Assembly: GCA_947630865.1 (NCBI GenBank)
Contig: CANRJE010000017.1
Location: forward strand, 1 to 17,344
Origin: an uncultured Bacilli bacterium
GTDB lineage: Bacteria; Bacillota_I; Bacilli_A; RF39; UBA660
Direction of reading: 5' to 3'
DNA length: 17,344 bases
A program made the position numbers and the translations under genes. Positions 7,997 to 15,463 of the stretch are shown here, piece by piece (within the stretch, counting starts at the first letter, position 1; every line of letters begins with the position of its first letter). Below the pieces are notes generated by a model. It was not told the DNA's origin. It saw nothing but the letters and a program-made list of their open reading frames with translations, and did not search any database.

Positions 7997-8037
7997 GGTA
8001 TTTAAAAAAATACCAAAAAAAAGTTACAAACTTTTTT
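7997..8037 (-). terminator. Two tandem hairpins ending noc transcription
   Basis: On the minus strand the first hairpin pairs AAAAAAGTT (8037-8029) with AACTTTTTT (8025-8017) and continues into further T residues, a terminator-like form. The second, GGTATTT (8014-8008) with AAATACC (8003-7997), follows at once, with only three T residues after it. Together they separate noc from the parA operon. Confidence 0.7.
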
Positions 8038-8058
8038 AGTAAAATTAGAATGCAACTT

Positions 8059-10221
8059 TTATTTCTTTATTTTTATTGTTATTTGATAATAATCATCAAA
8101 TTCAATTTCTTCAGTATCCATTTTTATGTTTTCTTGTTTTATGCGATCGGTTGTTTTCTTTAATTCCAAAACAGCACTTCTTGGATCATTAATAGTTATT
8201 TCTGGTTCTAGTTTAATGTAATCTTTTTTAGGTGTTTCACTTGTTGCGGTATTAGAATCTTGATTTTCAACTTCATTTGGTAAACCGCCTTCTGAAGGAG
8301 CTTCATTGTTATCTGCCTCCATTTTGGCTTTTTGTGCTTGAAGTTCTGCAATTTTAGCATCTAACATTTGTTCAAAATCAGGTTTTTCAGTCTCAGAATT
8401 GTTATCTATTTTATTATCAGTTTCTGATAAAGTGTTTCTGGTATCGCTATTTTCCTGATTATTACTTTCAAAAGATGAATTATTATTAATATCATTAGGT
8501 GTCTCTTTTGAATCAAAATCCATATTAGTTTCGCTAATATTAGAATTATCATTACTATTCTCATTTATAGGTTCATTTATATTTTGATTATTAGGAACAC
8601 TAACTATATTTAAAGGGGCATTAAATAGTCCGCCTTGATTAGGAATTGCCATATTTGAATTAGTATTTGAACCAGGAAATGAAAAATCATTAATAGGTTG
8701 ATTAAACGGATTTGGAGTATTAAAATTATCATTAGGTATGCTAGACATGAAATTTGTTTGAGCATTATTGTCTTCAAATGCATTATTTGACATATTATTA
8801 TTAATATTAGTATTAGCAAAGTTATTGTTGCTATTATTATTCACATCAAAATTATTACTAAAATTATTAGGTCCAACATTTGAAGGCATAAAGTTATTTT
8901 GTGGTTGAGGATTATCATCATAAGATGGAAATTCTGGATTAATTGGTTCTTGAAAGTTATTCATACCACTATCAAAATTGTTTTGATTGCTAAAATTATC
9001 AGCTTCATCAAAATTTGGCAAAAATTGATTAGTATTTTTACTTGAATTTTCTTCTTTTATTTGACTTATAAATCTATTAGAACTATTACCTTGTTCTGTT
9101 TCTACATTGTTAGTATTGGCATTTTGCATCATCATAGGATTGCCATCTAACATAGATCCCAAAGAAGTAGAATTATTTCCTTCAGGTGTTGAACTATTAT
9201 CTTGAAAAGAACTATTCATAAAATTATTGTCATTACTTGGAGCATATGAAGTAGAGTCTTTAAAATCTTGATAATTATTTGTATCTTCATGACTAAAAGA
9301 TTGATTATCTACATCATTTTGAGGAGTAGGAGACGAAAATGGCTCTTGATTAGCAAATGGACTAACATATTGATTGCCATTATTTCCATAATTTGGAATA
9401 TTATTAAACATTCCATTCATTCCACTTTGAATTGAGCTTTGATAGTCATTCAATCCCATATTTCCAAAACTACTTCGATAATTTCCTGAATTACCATAAG
9501 GATTATTGTTAAAATTGCCATTAGGCATCTGATTCATATTTTCATTATTCATATCACGATCTTCCAACCTTTCTTTATTTTCGTTCTTTTCATTTTTATT
9601 TTCTTCTTGAAGAGATTTTTTTATTTCACCTTCAAGTTCTCTTACTGTTAATCTTTCTTTTTTTACTCTTTCTAAAAATGCAAGTTGTTTTTCTTTAGAT
9701 TTTAAATTTAATAAGCTTCTAGCATGTCTTTCCGATATCTGATTTTTAATTAAGGAATCCTGAACTTCTTCTGGTAAAGACAAAAGTCTTAATTTATTAG
9801 CAATCATTGGTTGACTACGACCTAAAGTTCTTGCTAATGCTTCTTGAGTCATAGAGGGTTCTAATTCTAAAATTCTTTTATAGGTTCTAGCTTCTTCTAT
9901 CGCACTTAAATTTTTTCTTTGTAAATTTTCAAGCAAAGATAGCTTAGCACTTTCATTATCATCACTTTCTCTTATAATAGCAGGAATTGTTGTTTTACCT
10001 GCAAGACTTGATGCTTTACAACGTCTTTCTCCAGCTATAAGTTCATATTTATCTCCGAATTTTCGTACAATAACTGGTTGAATAACTCCATGTTCTTTAA
10101 TAGAGTCAGCTAGTTCTTTTAAAGCATCTTCATCAAAGACTTCACGCGGTTGAAACCTATTAGGAATTATGTCATCAAGTTTTAATTCAATAACTTTCTT
10201 TTCCTCCTGACTACTATCCAT
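8059..10221 (-). CDS. noc: Nucleoid occlusion protein Noc with giant Asn-rich linker
   Basis: A 720-residue ParB-family protein. The first 202 residues are a Noc/ParB core: IIPNRFQPR (18-26), CTP-binding GERR (64-67), ENLQRKNLSAIEEA (98-111), helix-turn-helix at about 124-145, and ISERHARSL (162-170). The last 55 residues, including AVLELKKTTDRIKQ and EEIEFDDYYQITIKI, match the Noc C-terminal dimer domain as I recall it from Bacillus. Its position after rsmG and before soj also fits noc. Between them lie about 460 residues of low-complexity sequence, whereas Noc is normally around 280 residues in total. I start at ATG 10221, which has AGAGGG upstream and a promoter at 10263-10291. An in-frame TTG at 10332 lies upstream of that promoter. 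The membrane-targeting N-terminal helix of Bacillus Noc is not visible. Noc keeps division septa off the nucleoid; what the linker adds is unknown. Confidence 0.92.
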   Translation of the reverse strand: MDSSQEEKKVIELKLDDIIPNRFQPREVFDEDALKELADSIKEHGVIQPVIVRKFGDKYELIAGERRCKASSLAGKTTIPAIIRESDDNESAKLSLLENLQRKNLSAIEEARTYKRILELEPSMTQEALARTLGRSQPMIANKLRLLSLPEEVQDSLIKNQISERHARSLLNLKSKEKQLAFLERVKKERLTVRELEGEIKKSLQEENKNEKNENKERLEDRDMNNENMNQMPNGNFNNNPYGNSGNYRSSFGNMGLNDYQSSIQSGMNGMFNNIPNYGNNGNQYVSPFANQEPFSSPTPQNDVDNQSFSHEDTNNYQDFKDSTSYAPSNDNNFMNSSFQDNSSTPEGNNSTSLGSMLDGNPMMMQNANTNNVETEQGNSSNRFISQIKEENSSKNTNQFLPNFDEADNFSNQNNFDSGMNNFQEPINPEFPSYDDNPQPQNNFMPSNVGPNNFSNNFDVNNNSNNNFANTNINNNMSNNAFEDNNAQTNFMSSIPNDNFNTPNPFNQPINDFSFPGSNTNSNMAIPNQGGLFNAPLNIVSVPNNQNINEPINENSNDNSNISETNMDFDSKETPNDINNNSSFESNNQENSDTRNTLSETDNKIDNNSETEKPDFEQMLDAKIAELQAQKAKMEADNNEAPSEGGLPNEVENQDSNTATSETPKKDYIKLEPEITINDPRSAVLELKKTTDRIKQENIKMDTEEIEFDDYYQITIKIKK
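8389..9615 (-). repeat. Asn-rich low-complexity coding region in noc (residues 203-611)
   Basis: By hand count about 111 of the 410 residues 201-610 are Asn, with most of the rest Ser, Asp, Gln, Pro, Phe, Met and Gly. There is no Cys and little predicted secondary structure. Short NNF-like units recur with single Phe residues spaced along the chain. At DNA level 8782-8868 is almost a run of AAT/ATT triplets, encoding the densest Asn stretch. This is degenerate sequence and not an exact tandem repeat. Confidence 0.85.
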
Positions 10222-10262
10222 AGAATCCCTCTTCTTTCTTTTTGCTATTTCCCTATAATAAT

Positions 10263-10291
10263 ATCTTATCTCAAAATTCACTTTTTGACAA
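10263..10291 (-). promoter_or_regulatory. Promoter of noc
   Basis: TTGTCA (10286-10291, five of six to consensus) is 17 bases from TAAGAT (10263-10268, four of six with the key positions kept). The predicted start is about 35 bases before ATG 10221, which also supports that start over the upstream TTG. ATTTCCC occurs on the plus strand at 10247-10253 and 10324-10330 on either side. Confidence 0.6.
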
Positions 10292-10461
10292 TCTTTTTTT
10301 TGTATTTTTCTTTTTATAAAAACATTTCCCAAAAGATTTACTAAAAATAAAATAGCTTATTATTATTTTCAATAAATTAAATAATAATTTTGAATCAGAA
10401 CTTAATCATTAATATTTGATGCAATATTTCTTTAAAACAAATTACAGTTTTTTCTATAAAC

Positions 10462-10498
10462 TTATAAAAACCTTACTTCTTAATTTAGAAATAAGGTT
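10462..10498 (-). terminator. Intrinsic terminator of the mnmG-rsmG operon
   Basis: On the minus strand AACCTTATTTCT (10498-10487) pairs with AGAAGTAAGGTT (10480-10469) over 12 pairs with one G-U. The loop is six bases, followed by T residues (10468-10466) beyond those in the stem. It lies 14 bases after the rsmG stop codon. Confidence 0.85.
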
Positions 10499-10512
10499 AA
10501 TTTAATTATCTA

Positions 10513-11223
10513 TTATTTTTTCAAATAATCTTTTTTTATCTTATCGTAACGTCTAGGAAACTTTTTAGGTGTTTCATTTTCTTTTACTATTTTGACTAAA
10601 GTTCTTAAACTATTTTCAATCGGAAGTTCAAATGCACAACAACTAACAATCATTCCTCCAATTAAATTCAAAATTTTTGAACTTTCTTTTATTTCTGTTT
10701 CAACATTTCCTTTCATAGCAATAAGATAACCATTTATTTTTATAAGAGGAAATGTTGTTTCAATTAATATTCCTAAATGTGATACTGCTCTTGCTGTTAC
10801 TATATCATATTTTTCTTTTTGCATCTTAGCATAATCTTCAACGCGAATACAAATAGTTTCTATATCTTTTAACTCTAATTCTTTTATTATTTCGTTTAAA
10901 TAATTAATACGCTTTTGAAGAGAATCTAAAAGTGTTATTTTTAAATTAGGAAACACAATCTTTAAAACAATTCCTGGAAATCCAGCTCCACTTCCTACAT
11001 CTAAGACTTTTAAATCTTTAGTTAAATCAACTGCTTTTACTAATGTTAAGCTATCATAGAAATGCTTTAGATAAACATCTTCTTTCTTTGTAATTGTTGT
11101 AAGATTTATTTTCTCATTCCAAGATATCAATAATTCATAAAATTTATCTAATTTCATTAATTTATCTTCTGTTAAGAAAATATTTATTTTTTTTAATTCT
11201 TCCAAAAATTCTTCTTTAGTCAT
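10513..11223 (-). CDS. rsmG: 16S rRNA (guanine527-N7)-methyltransferase RsmG (GidB)
   Basis: A 236-residue Rossmann-fold methyltransferase of the usual family length (about 239 in Bacillus). The family marks NLTT (40-43) and KHFYDS (53-58) precede the S-adenosylmethionine loop VLDVGSGAGFPGI (73-85). TARAVSHLG and the late MKG segment follow. It makes the m7G at position 527 in the decoding region, whose loss gives low-level streptomycin resistance in other bacteria. It overlaps the mnmG end by 8 bases, with AAAGAGGAT as ribosome site, so the two are co-transcribed and probably translationally coupled. Confidence 0.97.
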   Translation of the reverse strand: MTKEEFLEELKKINIFLTEDKLMKLDKFYELLISWNEKINLTTITKKEDVYLKHFYDSLTLVKAVDLTKDLKVLDVGSGAGFPGIVLKIVFPNLKITLLDSLQKRINYLNEIIKELELKDIETICIRVEDYAKMQKEKYDIVTARAVSHLGILIETTFPLIKINGYLIAMKGNVETEIKESSKILNLIGGMIVSCCAFELPIENSLRTLVKIVKENETPKKFPRRYDKIKKDYLKK

Positions 11224-13075
11224 TTTTTATCCTCTTTAAATAAATATTTAAAACGGCAATATCACTTGGATTAACACCACTTATTCTAGAAGCTTGTCCT
11301 AAAGTAATTGGTTTTACTATTTCTAATTTTTGTCGTGCTTCACTTGCAATATTGGAAATATCATTATAATTAATATTTTCTGGTATTTTTATATTTTCTA
11401 ATTCTTTTAATTTATTAGCTTCTTTTAAGGCTTTTTTTATATAACCTTCATATTTTATAGAAATTTCAACTTGTTCTAAAACTTGAGCATCATATTCCTT
11501 TTTTATTTTTCCTATTTTTTTTAGTTTATCTATAGTTACTTCTGGTCTTTTTATTAATTCATATAAAGATATAGCATCTAGAATAGGGGAGGTATCAAGT
11601 TTTTCTATTATTTCTTTTTCAATTGGAGATATCTTAGTTTCTCTTAAATATGTTTCTAATTCTTTTATATTCTTTAATTTCGTTTGAAATTTTTGATATC
11701 TTTTTTCATCTATTAAGCCAACTTGATAACCATATTCTCTTAATCTTATATCTGCATTATCATGGCGAAGTAAAAGACGATATTCAGCACGTGATGTTAG
11801 CATACGATAAGGTTCTTTTGTACCTTTAGTTACTAAATCATCTATTAAAACTCCTAAATAAGCTTCATTTCTTTTTAAAATTAAAGGTTCTAATCCTCTT
11901 AGTTTTAAACTAGCATTTATTCCTGCCATAAGCCCTTGAGCAGCTGCTTCTTCATATCCACTAGTTCCATTTATCTGACCAGCTGTAAATAAGTTCTCAA
12001 TGATTTTATTTTCAAGACTAGATTTCATTTCTAAAGGATCAATAGCATCATATTCGATTGCATAGGCGTATTTTAATATTTCACATTTTTCTAAACCTTT
12101 TAAACTATGAACCATCTTTTCTTGAATATCATGAGGCATACTAGTTGAAAAACCTTGTAAATAAATATCATCATAGTATATGCTTTCTGGCTCTAAAAAT
12201 AATTGATGGCGTTCTTTATCTTGAAAACGAACAACTTTATCTTCAATTGATGGACAATATCTTGGACCAATTCCTCTTACATAACCTCCATACATACTAG
12301 ACTTTTTTAAATTTTCTCTTATTATTTCATGAGTCTTTTCATTAGTATATGTTAAATAACAAGGAATTTGGTCTTCTATTTTATAAATAGGGGAGAAGTC
12401 ATAAGAAAAAGTTCTTAAAACATTATCCCCGTCTTCTCTTTCTAACTCAGAAAAATCAATTGTATCTTTTTTTATTCTTGGAGGAGTTCCTGTTTTTAAT
12501 CTTTGAATTGTAAGACCTAATTTTCTTAGATTATCACTTAAGTTCTTGGCTTCTTTTTCACCATGAGGGCCACCTGGAGTTCTACTAGAACCAACTAAAA
12601 TATCAGCTTTTAAATATGTTCCCGTTGTAAGAATCACAACATCTGCTTGAATTTCTTCTCCTGATTCTAACTTAACACCATATATTTTTTTATCTTTTAC
12701 TAATAAGTCATCAACTATTGCTTCTTTTATTTCTAAATTTTTTGTTGATCTTAAAGTCTTTAACATTTCTTTAGGATAAGTAATTTTATCAGCTTGAGCT
12801 CGGAGTGCATGAACAGCTGGACCTTTTTTGGTATTTAACATTTTTAGTTGTAAGTGACTTTTATCAGTATTAATTCCCATCTCGCCACCTAAAGCATCAA
12901 TTTCCCGAACTAAAACTCCTTTAGCTGGACCTCCAATGCTTGGATTACATGGCATATCTGCAATATTTTTTATATTTCCTGTTATAAGAAGTGTTTTATG
13001 ATTTAATCTAGCTAATGCTAAACTTGCTTCACATCCTGCATGTCCACCACCTACAACAATTGCTTCATACTTCAC
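11216..13075 (-). CDS. mnmG: tRNA U34 5-carboxymethylaminomethyl modification enzyme MnmG (GidA)
   Basis: A full-length 619-residue FAD enzyme. The FAD-binding GGGHAGCE is at 9-16, followed by CNPSIGGPAKG (43-53). RYCPSIEDK with C274 matches the conserved catalytic cysteine region. GTSGYEEAAAQG marks the second FAD contact, and the helical C-terminal domain binds MnmE and tRNA. With MnmE it builds the 5-carboxymethylaminomethyl or 5-aminomethyl group on U34 of tRNAs reading split codon boxes. The ribosome site is GAGGTGAT, and there is a good promoter 26 bases before the ATG, so it can be expressed apart from mnmE. Confidence 0.98.
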   Translation of the reverse strand: MKYEAIVVGGGHAGCEASLALARLNHKTLLITGNIKNIADMPCNPSIGGPAKGVLVREIDALGGEMGINTDKSHLQLKMLNTKKGPAVHALRAQADKITYPKEMLKTLRSTKNLEIKEAIVDDLLVKDKKIYGVKLESGEEIQADVVILTTGTYLKADILVGSSRTPGGPHGEKEAKNLSDNLRKLGLTIQRLKTGTPPRIKKDTIDFSELEREDGDNVLRTFSYDFSPIYKIEDQIPCYLTYTNEKTHEIIRENLKKSSMYGGYVRGIGPRYCPSIEDKVVRFQDKERHQLFLEPESIYYDDIYLQGFSTSMPHDIQEKMVHSLKGLEKCEILKYAYAIEYDAIDPLEMKSSLENKIIENLFTAGQINGTSGYEEAAAQGLMAGINASLKLRGLEPLILKRNEAYLGVLIDDLVTKGTKEPYRMLTSRAEYRLLLRHDNADIRLREYGYQVGLIDEKRYQKFQTKLKNIKELETYLRETKISPIEKEIIEKLDTSPILDAISLYELIKRPEVTIDKLKKIGKIKKEYDAQVLEQVEISIKYEGYIKKALKEANKLKELENIKIPENINYNDISNIASEARQKLEIVKPITLGQASRISGVNPSDIAVLNIYLKRIKND

Positions 13076-13101
13076 ATTATCACCTCAACTTCAATATTCA
13101 G

Positions 13102-13130
13102 ATTATACAACAAATTAAATTTAATGTAAA
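13102..13130 (-). promoter_or_regulatory. Promoter of mnmG-rsmG
   Basis: A perfect TATAAT (13102-13107) lies 17 bases from TTTACA (13125-13130, five of six to consensus). It sits in the 79-base gap between the small gene at 13155 and mnmG. Confidence 0.75.
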
Positions 13131-13154
13131 TCTATAATTTAATAAGACTTTTTA

Positions 13155-13403
13155 TCAATTTTTTAAGTCTTCTTTTATTACAGTAACAGAATTTTTTATA
13201 AAATATAATGATAATTTCGTAATAAGTTCTTTATCAAAAACTTCTTTTAACGTCTTTCTTTTAGTTTCTAAAACAATTTTTATGCAATTTAAATCTTTAT
13301 CATCGATTAATAAATAATAAATATTATTTTTATAAATAACCTTACTTGTTACCAAATACTTTCTTCCATTACTTAAAGTTACTTTATCTTTTATTTCTAA
13401 CAT
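13155..13403 (-). CDS. Unrecognised 82-residue protein
   Basis: I do not recognise this protein. The first half alternates short strands, with VTLSNGRKYLVTSKV and IYYLLIDDKD suggesting a small beta-barrel or SH3-like fold. The C-terminal half looks helical (KTLKEVFDKELITKLSLYFIKN) and is Lys-rich. There is no membrane segment, and one Cys lies in the middle. The ribosome site AAGAGG is 5 bases before the ATG. It begins 27 bases after the membrane protein gene at 13431 and probably shares its transcript. It ends in TGA, which shows that TGA is a stop in this genome. Confidence 0.75.
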   Translation of the reverse strand: MLEIKDKVTLSNGRKYLVTSKVIYKNNIYYLLIDDKDLNCIKIVLETKRKTLKEVFDKELITKLSLYFIKNSVTVIKEDLKN

Positions 13404-13430
13404 TTTAACCTCTTTTATACGAAAGATAAA

Positions 13431-13982
13431 TTATAATTGTTTTTTAACTTTTTTTATCAAACTTTTTATATCATCTTTAATAGTAGGAAACTCTTCTTCT
13501 TGATAAAAATTTGGTAAATCGTTTAATTTTTTATTAATTCCCATTAATCTTTCTTTTAATTCTTTCTCTTCAATATTACCATCTAAATATTTCTTACGTC
13601 TTTCTAAATAATCTTCTTGATTAAGACTTACTTCAATTAAAAATCTTTGAAATTTTTCTAATTCTACATTTCTTATTTCTTGCATATATATGTTTAAATA
13701 TAATAAATAGTTTACTAAAACATAAAAAAGTGATTCTTTAAAACTAAAATTATTAGCTACTTTAACTACACATATAAGAGATATAAGTATATAAAAGATT
13801 TTTCCCATTTTTTTAGCCTTTAAAATATCTTTTTCATCTTTATTTCTTTCTCTTAAATCTTTTTGATTTTCTCTTTCAACTTCAATTGCTTCTATAAAGT
13901 ATTCTCTTTCTTCATGATTATCAAATTCTTCTCTTGACTTCATTACTTCTTCTACTACTTCTTTATATTTGTCTATATTCAT
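13431..13982 (-). CDS. Unrecognised protein with coiled coil and two membrane segments
   Basis: This 183-residue protein matches no family I know. Residues 1-57 are highly charged and Glu/Lys/Arg-rich, probably helical (VEREN and LRERNKDEKD). Two hydrophobic segments follow at about 60-75 and 83-100, then a second charged helical part with LERRKKYLDG. The shape is a hairpin-like membrane anchor with both ends on the same side of the membrane. AGAGGAC gives a ribosome site for ATG 13982, and a TATAAT lies 20 bases upstream. It is placed between mnmE and mnmG, which are usually adjacent or nearly so in Bacillota. Confidence 0.75.
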   Translation of the reverse strand: MNIDKYKEVVEEVMKSREEFDNHEEREYFIEAIEVERENQKDLRERNKDEKDILKAKKMGKIFYILISLICVVKVANNFSFKESLFYVLVNYLLYLNIYMQEIRNVELEKFQRFLIEVSLNQEDYLERRKKYLDGNIEEKELKERLMGINKKLNDLPNFYQEEEFPTIKDDIKSLIKKVKKQL

Positions 13983-14002
13983 AAGTCCTCTTTTCTTTTT
14001 CT

Positions 14003-14008
14003 ATTATA
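14003..14008 (-). promoter_or_regulatory. -10 element upstream of gene 13431-13982
   Basis: This is a perfect minus-strand TATAAT 20 bases before the start codon, just past the mnmE hairpin. No convincing -35 lies at 16-18 bases. Confidence 0.45.
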
Positions 14009-14035
14009 CCTTCATTTGAAACATTATTATATATA

Positions 14036-14063
14036 AAAATAAACTTAAAAACAAGTTTATTTT
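14036..14063 (-). terminator. Probable terminator after mnmE
   Basis: On the minus strand AAAATAAACTT (14063-14053) pairs with AAGTTTATTTT (14046-14036), 11 perfect pairs around a six-base loop, and includes the mnmE stop codon. The tail after the stem is a mix of T and A, so termination may be partial. Confidence 0.6.
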
Positions 14064-15412
14064 CCAACACAAAACTTTGAAAATAATTGGTCTAGTAATT
14101 CTTCATCATATGATTCTCCTATAATAGTACCAAGTGTTTCCCAAATAGTTTTTAAGTCAATTTCTAACATATCTAAACCTATTTCATTTTCTAAGCCTAC
14201 TTCTATATCTTTTATAATATCTAAACATTCTTTAATCTTTGATATTTGTCTTACATTGGTAATGTAATTATAATTTGTTTTATCAAGAAGAGATAGATTA
14301 AACATACTTTTTATTTTTTCTTTTAAAGGTTCTATTCCAAGAGATGATAAAGTATCTATATAAACTATATTTTGATTTTTTATTTTACTAATATCTATTT
14401 TTTTCGATAAATCTTTTTTATTTACAACAATAATAGTCTTTTTGTCTTTAGTTTTTTCTAATAATTCTAAATCTTCATCTGTTATTTTCTCATTATTATT
14501 TAAAAGAAGTAAAATAAGATCAGCTTCTAATAAGGCATTTAGACTTTTAGAAACTCCGATTTTTTCAACTGTATCGTTTGTTTCTCTAATACCAGCTGTA
14601 TCTATAATGTTAAGTTTTATTCCAGATATTAAAATAGTTCCTTCTACTATATCCCTTGTTGTTCCAGGAATATCTGTAACAATAGCTTTCTCTTCTTCTA
14701 ATAAACGATTTAATAAGCTACTTTTTCCAACATTAGGTCGGCCTATAATAACTGTTTTTAAACCATCTTGAATTAATCTTCCATTTTCTGATTCTTCAAT
14801 TATTTTTAAAAGACTTAATTTGATGGATGCTATAGATTTTTTTAAATCATTAGTTGTTACTTCATAGATATCAAGATATTCTGGATAATCAATATTAACT
14901 TCAATATTACTTATTATATTAATCAACTTCGAACGTAATTCTTTTATTAAATTACTTCCATAACCTTTTAATGAATTTATTGCTACTTTTCTTTCTTTAT
15001 CTGTTTCACTCTTGATTAGATCTGATATTGCCTCTGCTTGCATTAAATCAATTCTTCCATTTAAAAATGCTCTTTTTGTAAATTCACCAGGTAAAGCTGT
15101 TCTTGCTCCATTTAATAATAAAAGTTCTAATACTTTGTTAGTTGTTGCTATTCCTCCATGACAATTGATTTCTACTATGTCTTCTTTTGTATAAGTTTTA
15201 GGACTACGCATAACTGTAACTAAAACTTCATCTATTGTTTCTCCATTGGCAATTATATATCCATAATGAATTGTATGACTTTTTACTTTTTCTAGGTCTT
15301 TCCCTTCAAAGATTTTATTAACAATTGAAATACTATCTTTACCACTTACTCTTATAATTGAAATAGCCCCAACTCCTAATGTTGTTGCTATACTTGCTAT
15401 TGTATCATTCAT
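14057..15412 (-). CDS. mnmE: tRNA modification GTPase MnmE (TrmE)
   Basis: A full-length 451-residue protein. The N-terminal folate-binding and dimer domain (about 1-118) is followed by a helical domain, with the G domain inserted at about 217-376. G1 is GRPNVGKSS (224-232), G2 TTRD (251-254), G3 DTAG (271-274) and G4 NKKD (331-334). The C-terminus ends in CVGK with catalytic C448. It is the partner of MnmG in U34 modification. The start MNDTIASIAT matches the family N-terminus. The ribosome site is GGGGA, in a very short leader. Its promoter overlaps the upstream terminator. It lies two unrelated genes away from jag, which it usually follows directly. Confidence 0.98.
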   Translation of the reverse strand: MNDTIASIATTLGVGAISIIRVSGKDSISIVNKIFEGKDLEKVKSHTIHYGYIIANGETIDEVLVTVMRSPKTYTKEDIVEINCHGGIATTNKVLELLLLNGARTALPGEFTKRAFLNGRIDLMQAEAISDLIKSETDKERKVAINSLKGYGSNLIKELRSKLINIISNIEVNIDYPEYLDIYEVTTNDLKKSIASIKLSLLKIIEESENGRLIQDGLKTVIIGRPNVGKSSLLNRLLEEEKAIVTDIPGTTRDIVEGTILISGIKLNIIDTAGIRETNDTVEKIGVSKSLNALLEADLILLLLNNNEKITDEDLELLEKTKDKKTIIVVNKKDLSKKIDISKIKNQNIVYIDTLSSLGIEPLKEKIKSMFNLSLLDKTNYNYITNVRQISKIKECLDIIKDIEVGLENEIGLDMLEIDLKTIWETLGTIIGESYDEELLDQLFSKFCVGK

Positions 15413-15434
15413 AAAAATTCCCCATTTCGAGAGA

Positions 15435-15463
15435 ATTATATCACAAAAAGAAAACTATGTCAT
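15435..15463 (-). promoter_or_regulatory. Promoter of mnmE
   Basis: A perfect TATAAT (15435-15440) with TGA just upstream forms an extended -10, and ATGACA (15458-15463, five of six) lies 17 bases away. The -35 is made from the loop and the downstream arm of the preceding terminator stem. Confidence 0.8.

Noticed and set aside
7954..8163. Plus-strand open frames opposite noc and the noc-parA gap
   Set aside because: They consist of runs of Phe, Leu, Ile and Lys produced by AT-rich antisense and hairpin DNA, have no ribosome site and overlap clear genes.
8233..8240. TGTTTCAC, a perfect half of the Bacillota parS site
   Set aside because: The other half is absent (TTGTTGCG follows in place of GTGAAACA), and it lies in the C-terminal coding part of noc. 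No full parS was seen anywhere in the window.
10222..10332. In-frame upstream extension of noc to a TTG at 10332
   Set aside because: There is no ribosome site before the TTG, and the best promoter (10263-10291) lies inside the extension. ATG 10221 has a ribosome site.
11788..11793. CACGTG core as in the centre of parS, inside mnmG
   Set aside because: The flanks do not continue the palindrome, and the six-base core alone is expected by chance in coding sequence.
13144..13171. Hairpin AAGACTT with AAGTCTT at the end of the 82-residue gene
   Set aside because: Fourteen-base AT loop, overlap with coding sequence, and no T tract after the stem. I do not call it a terminator.
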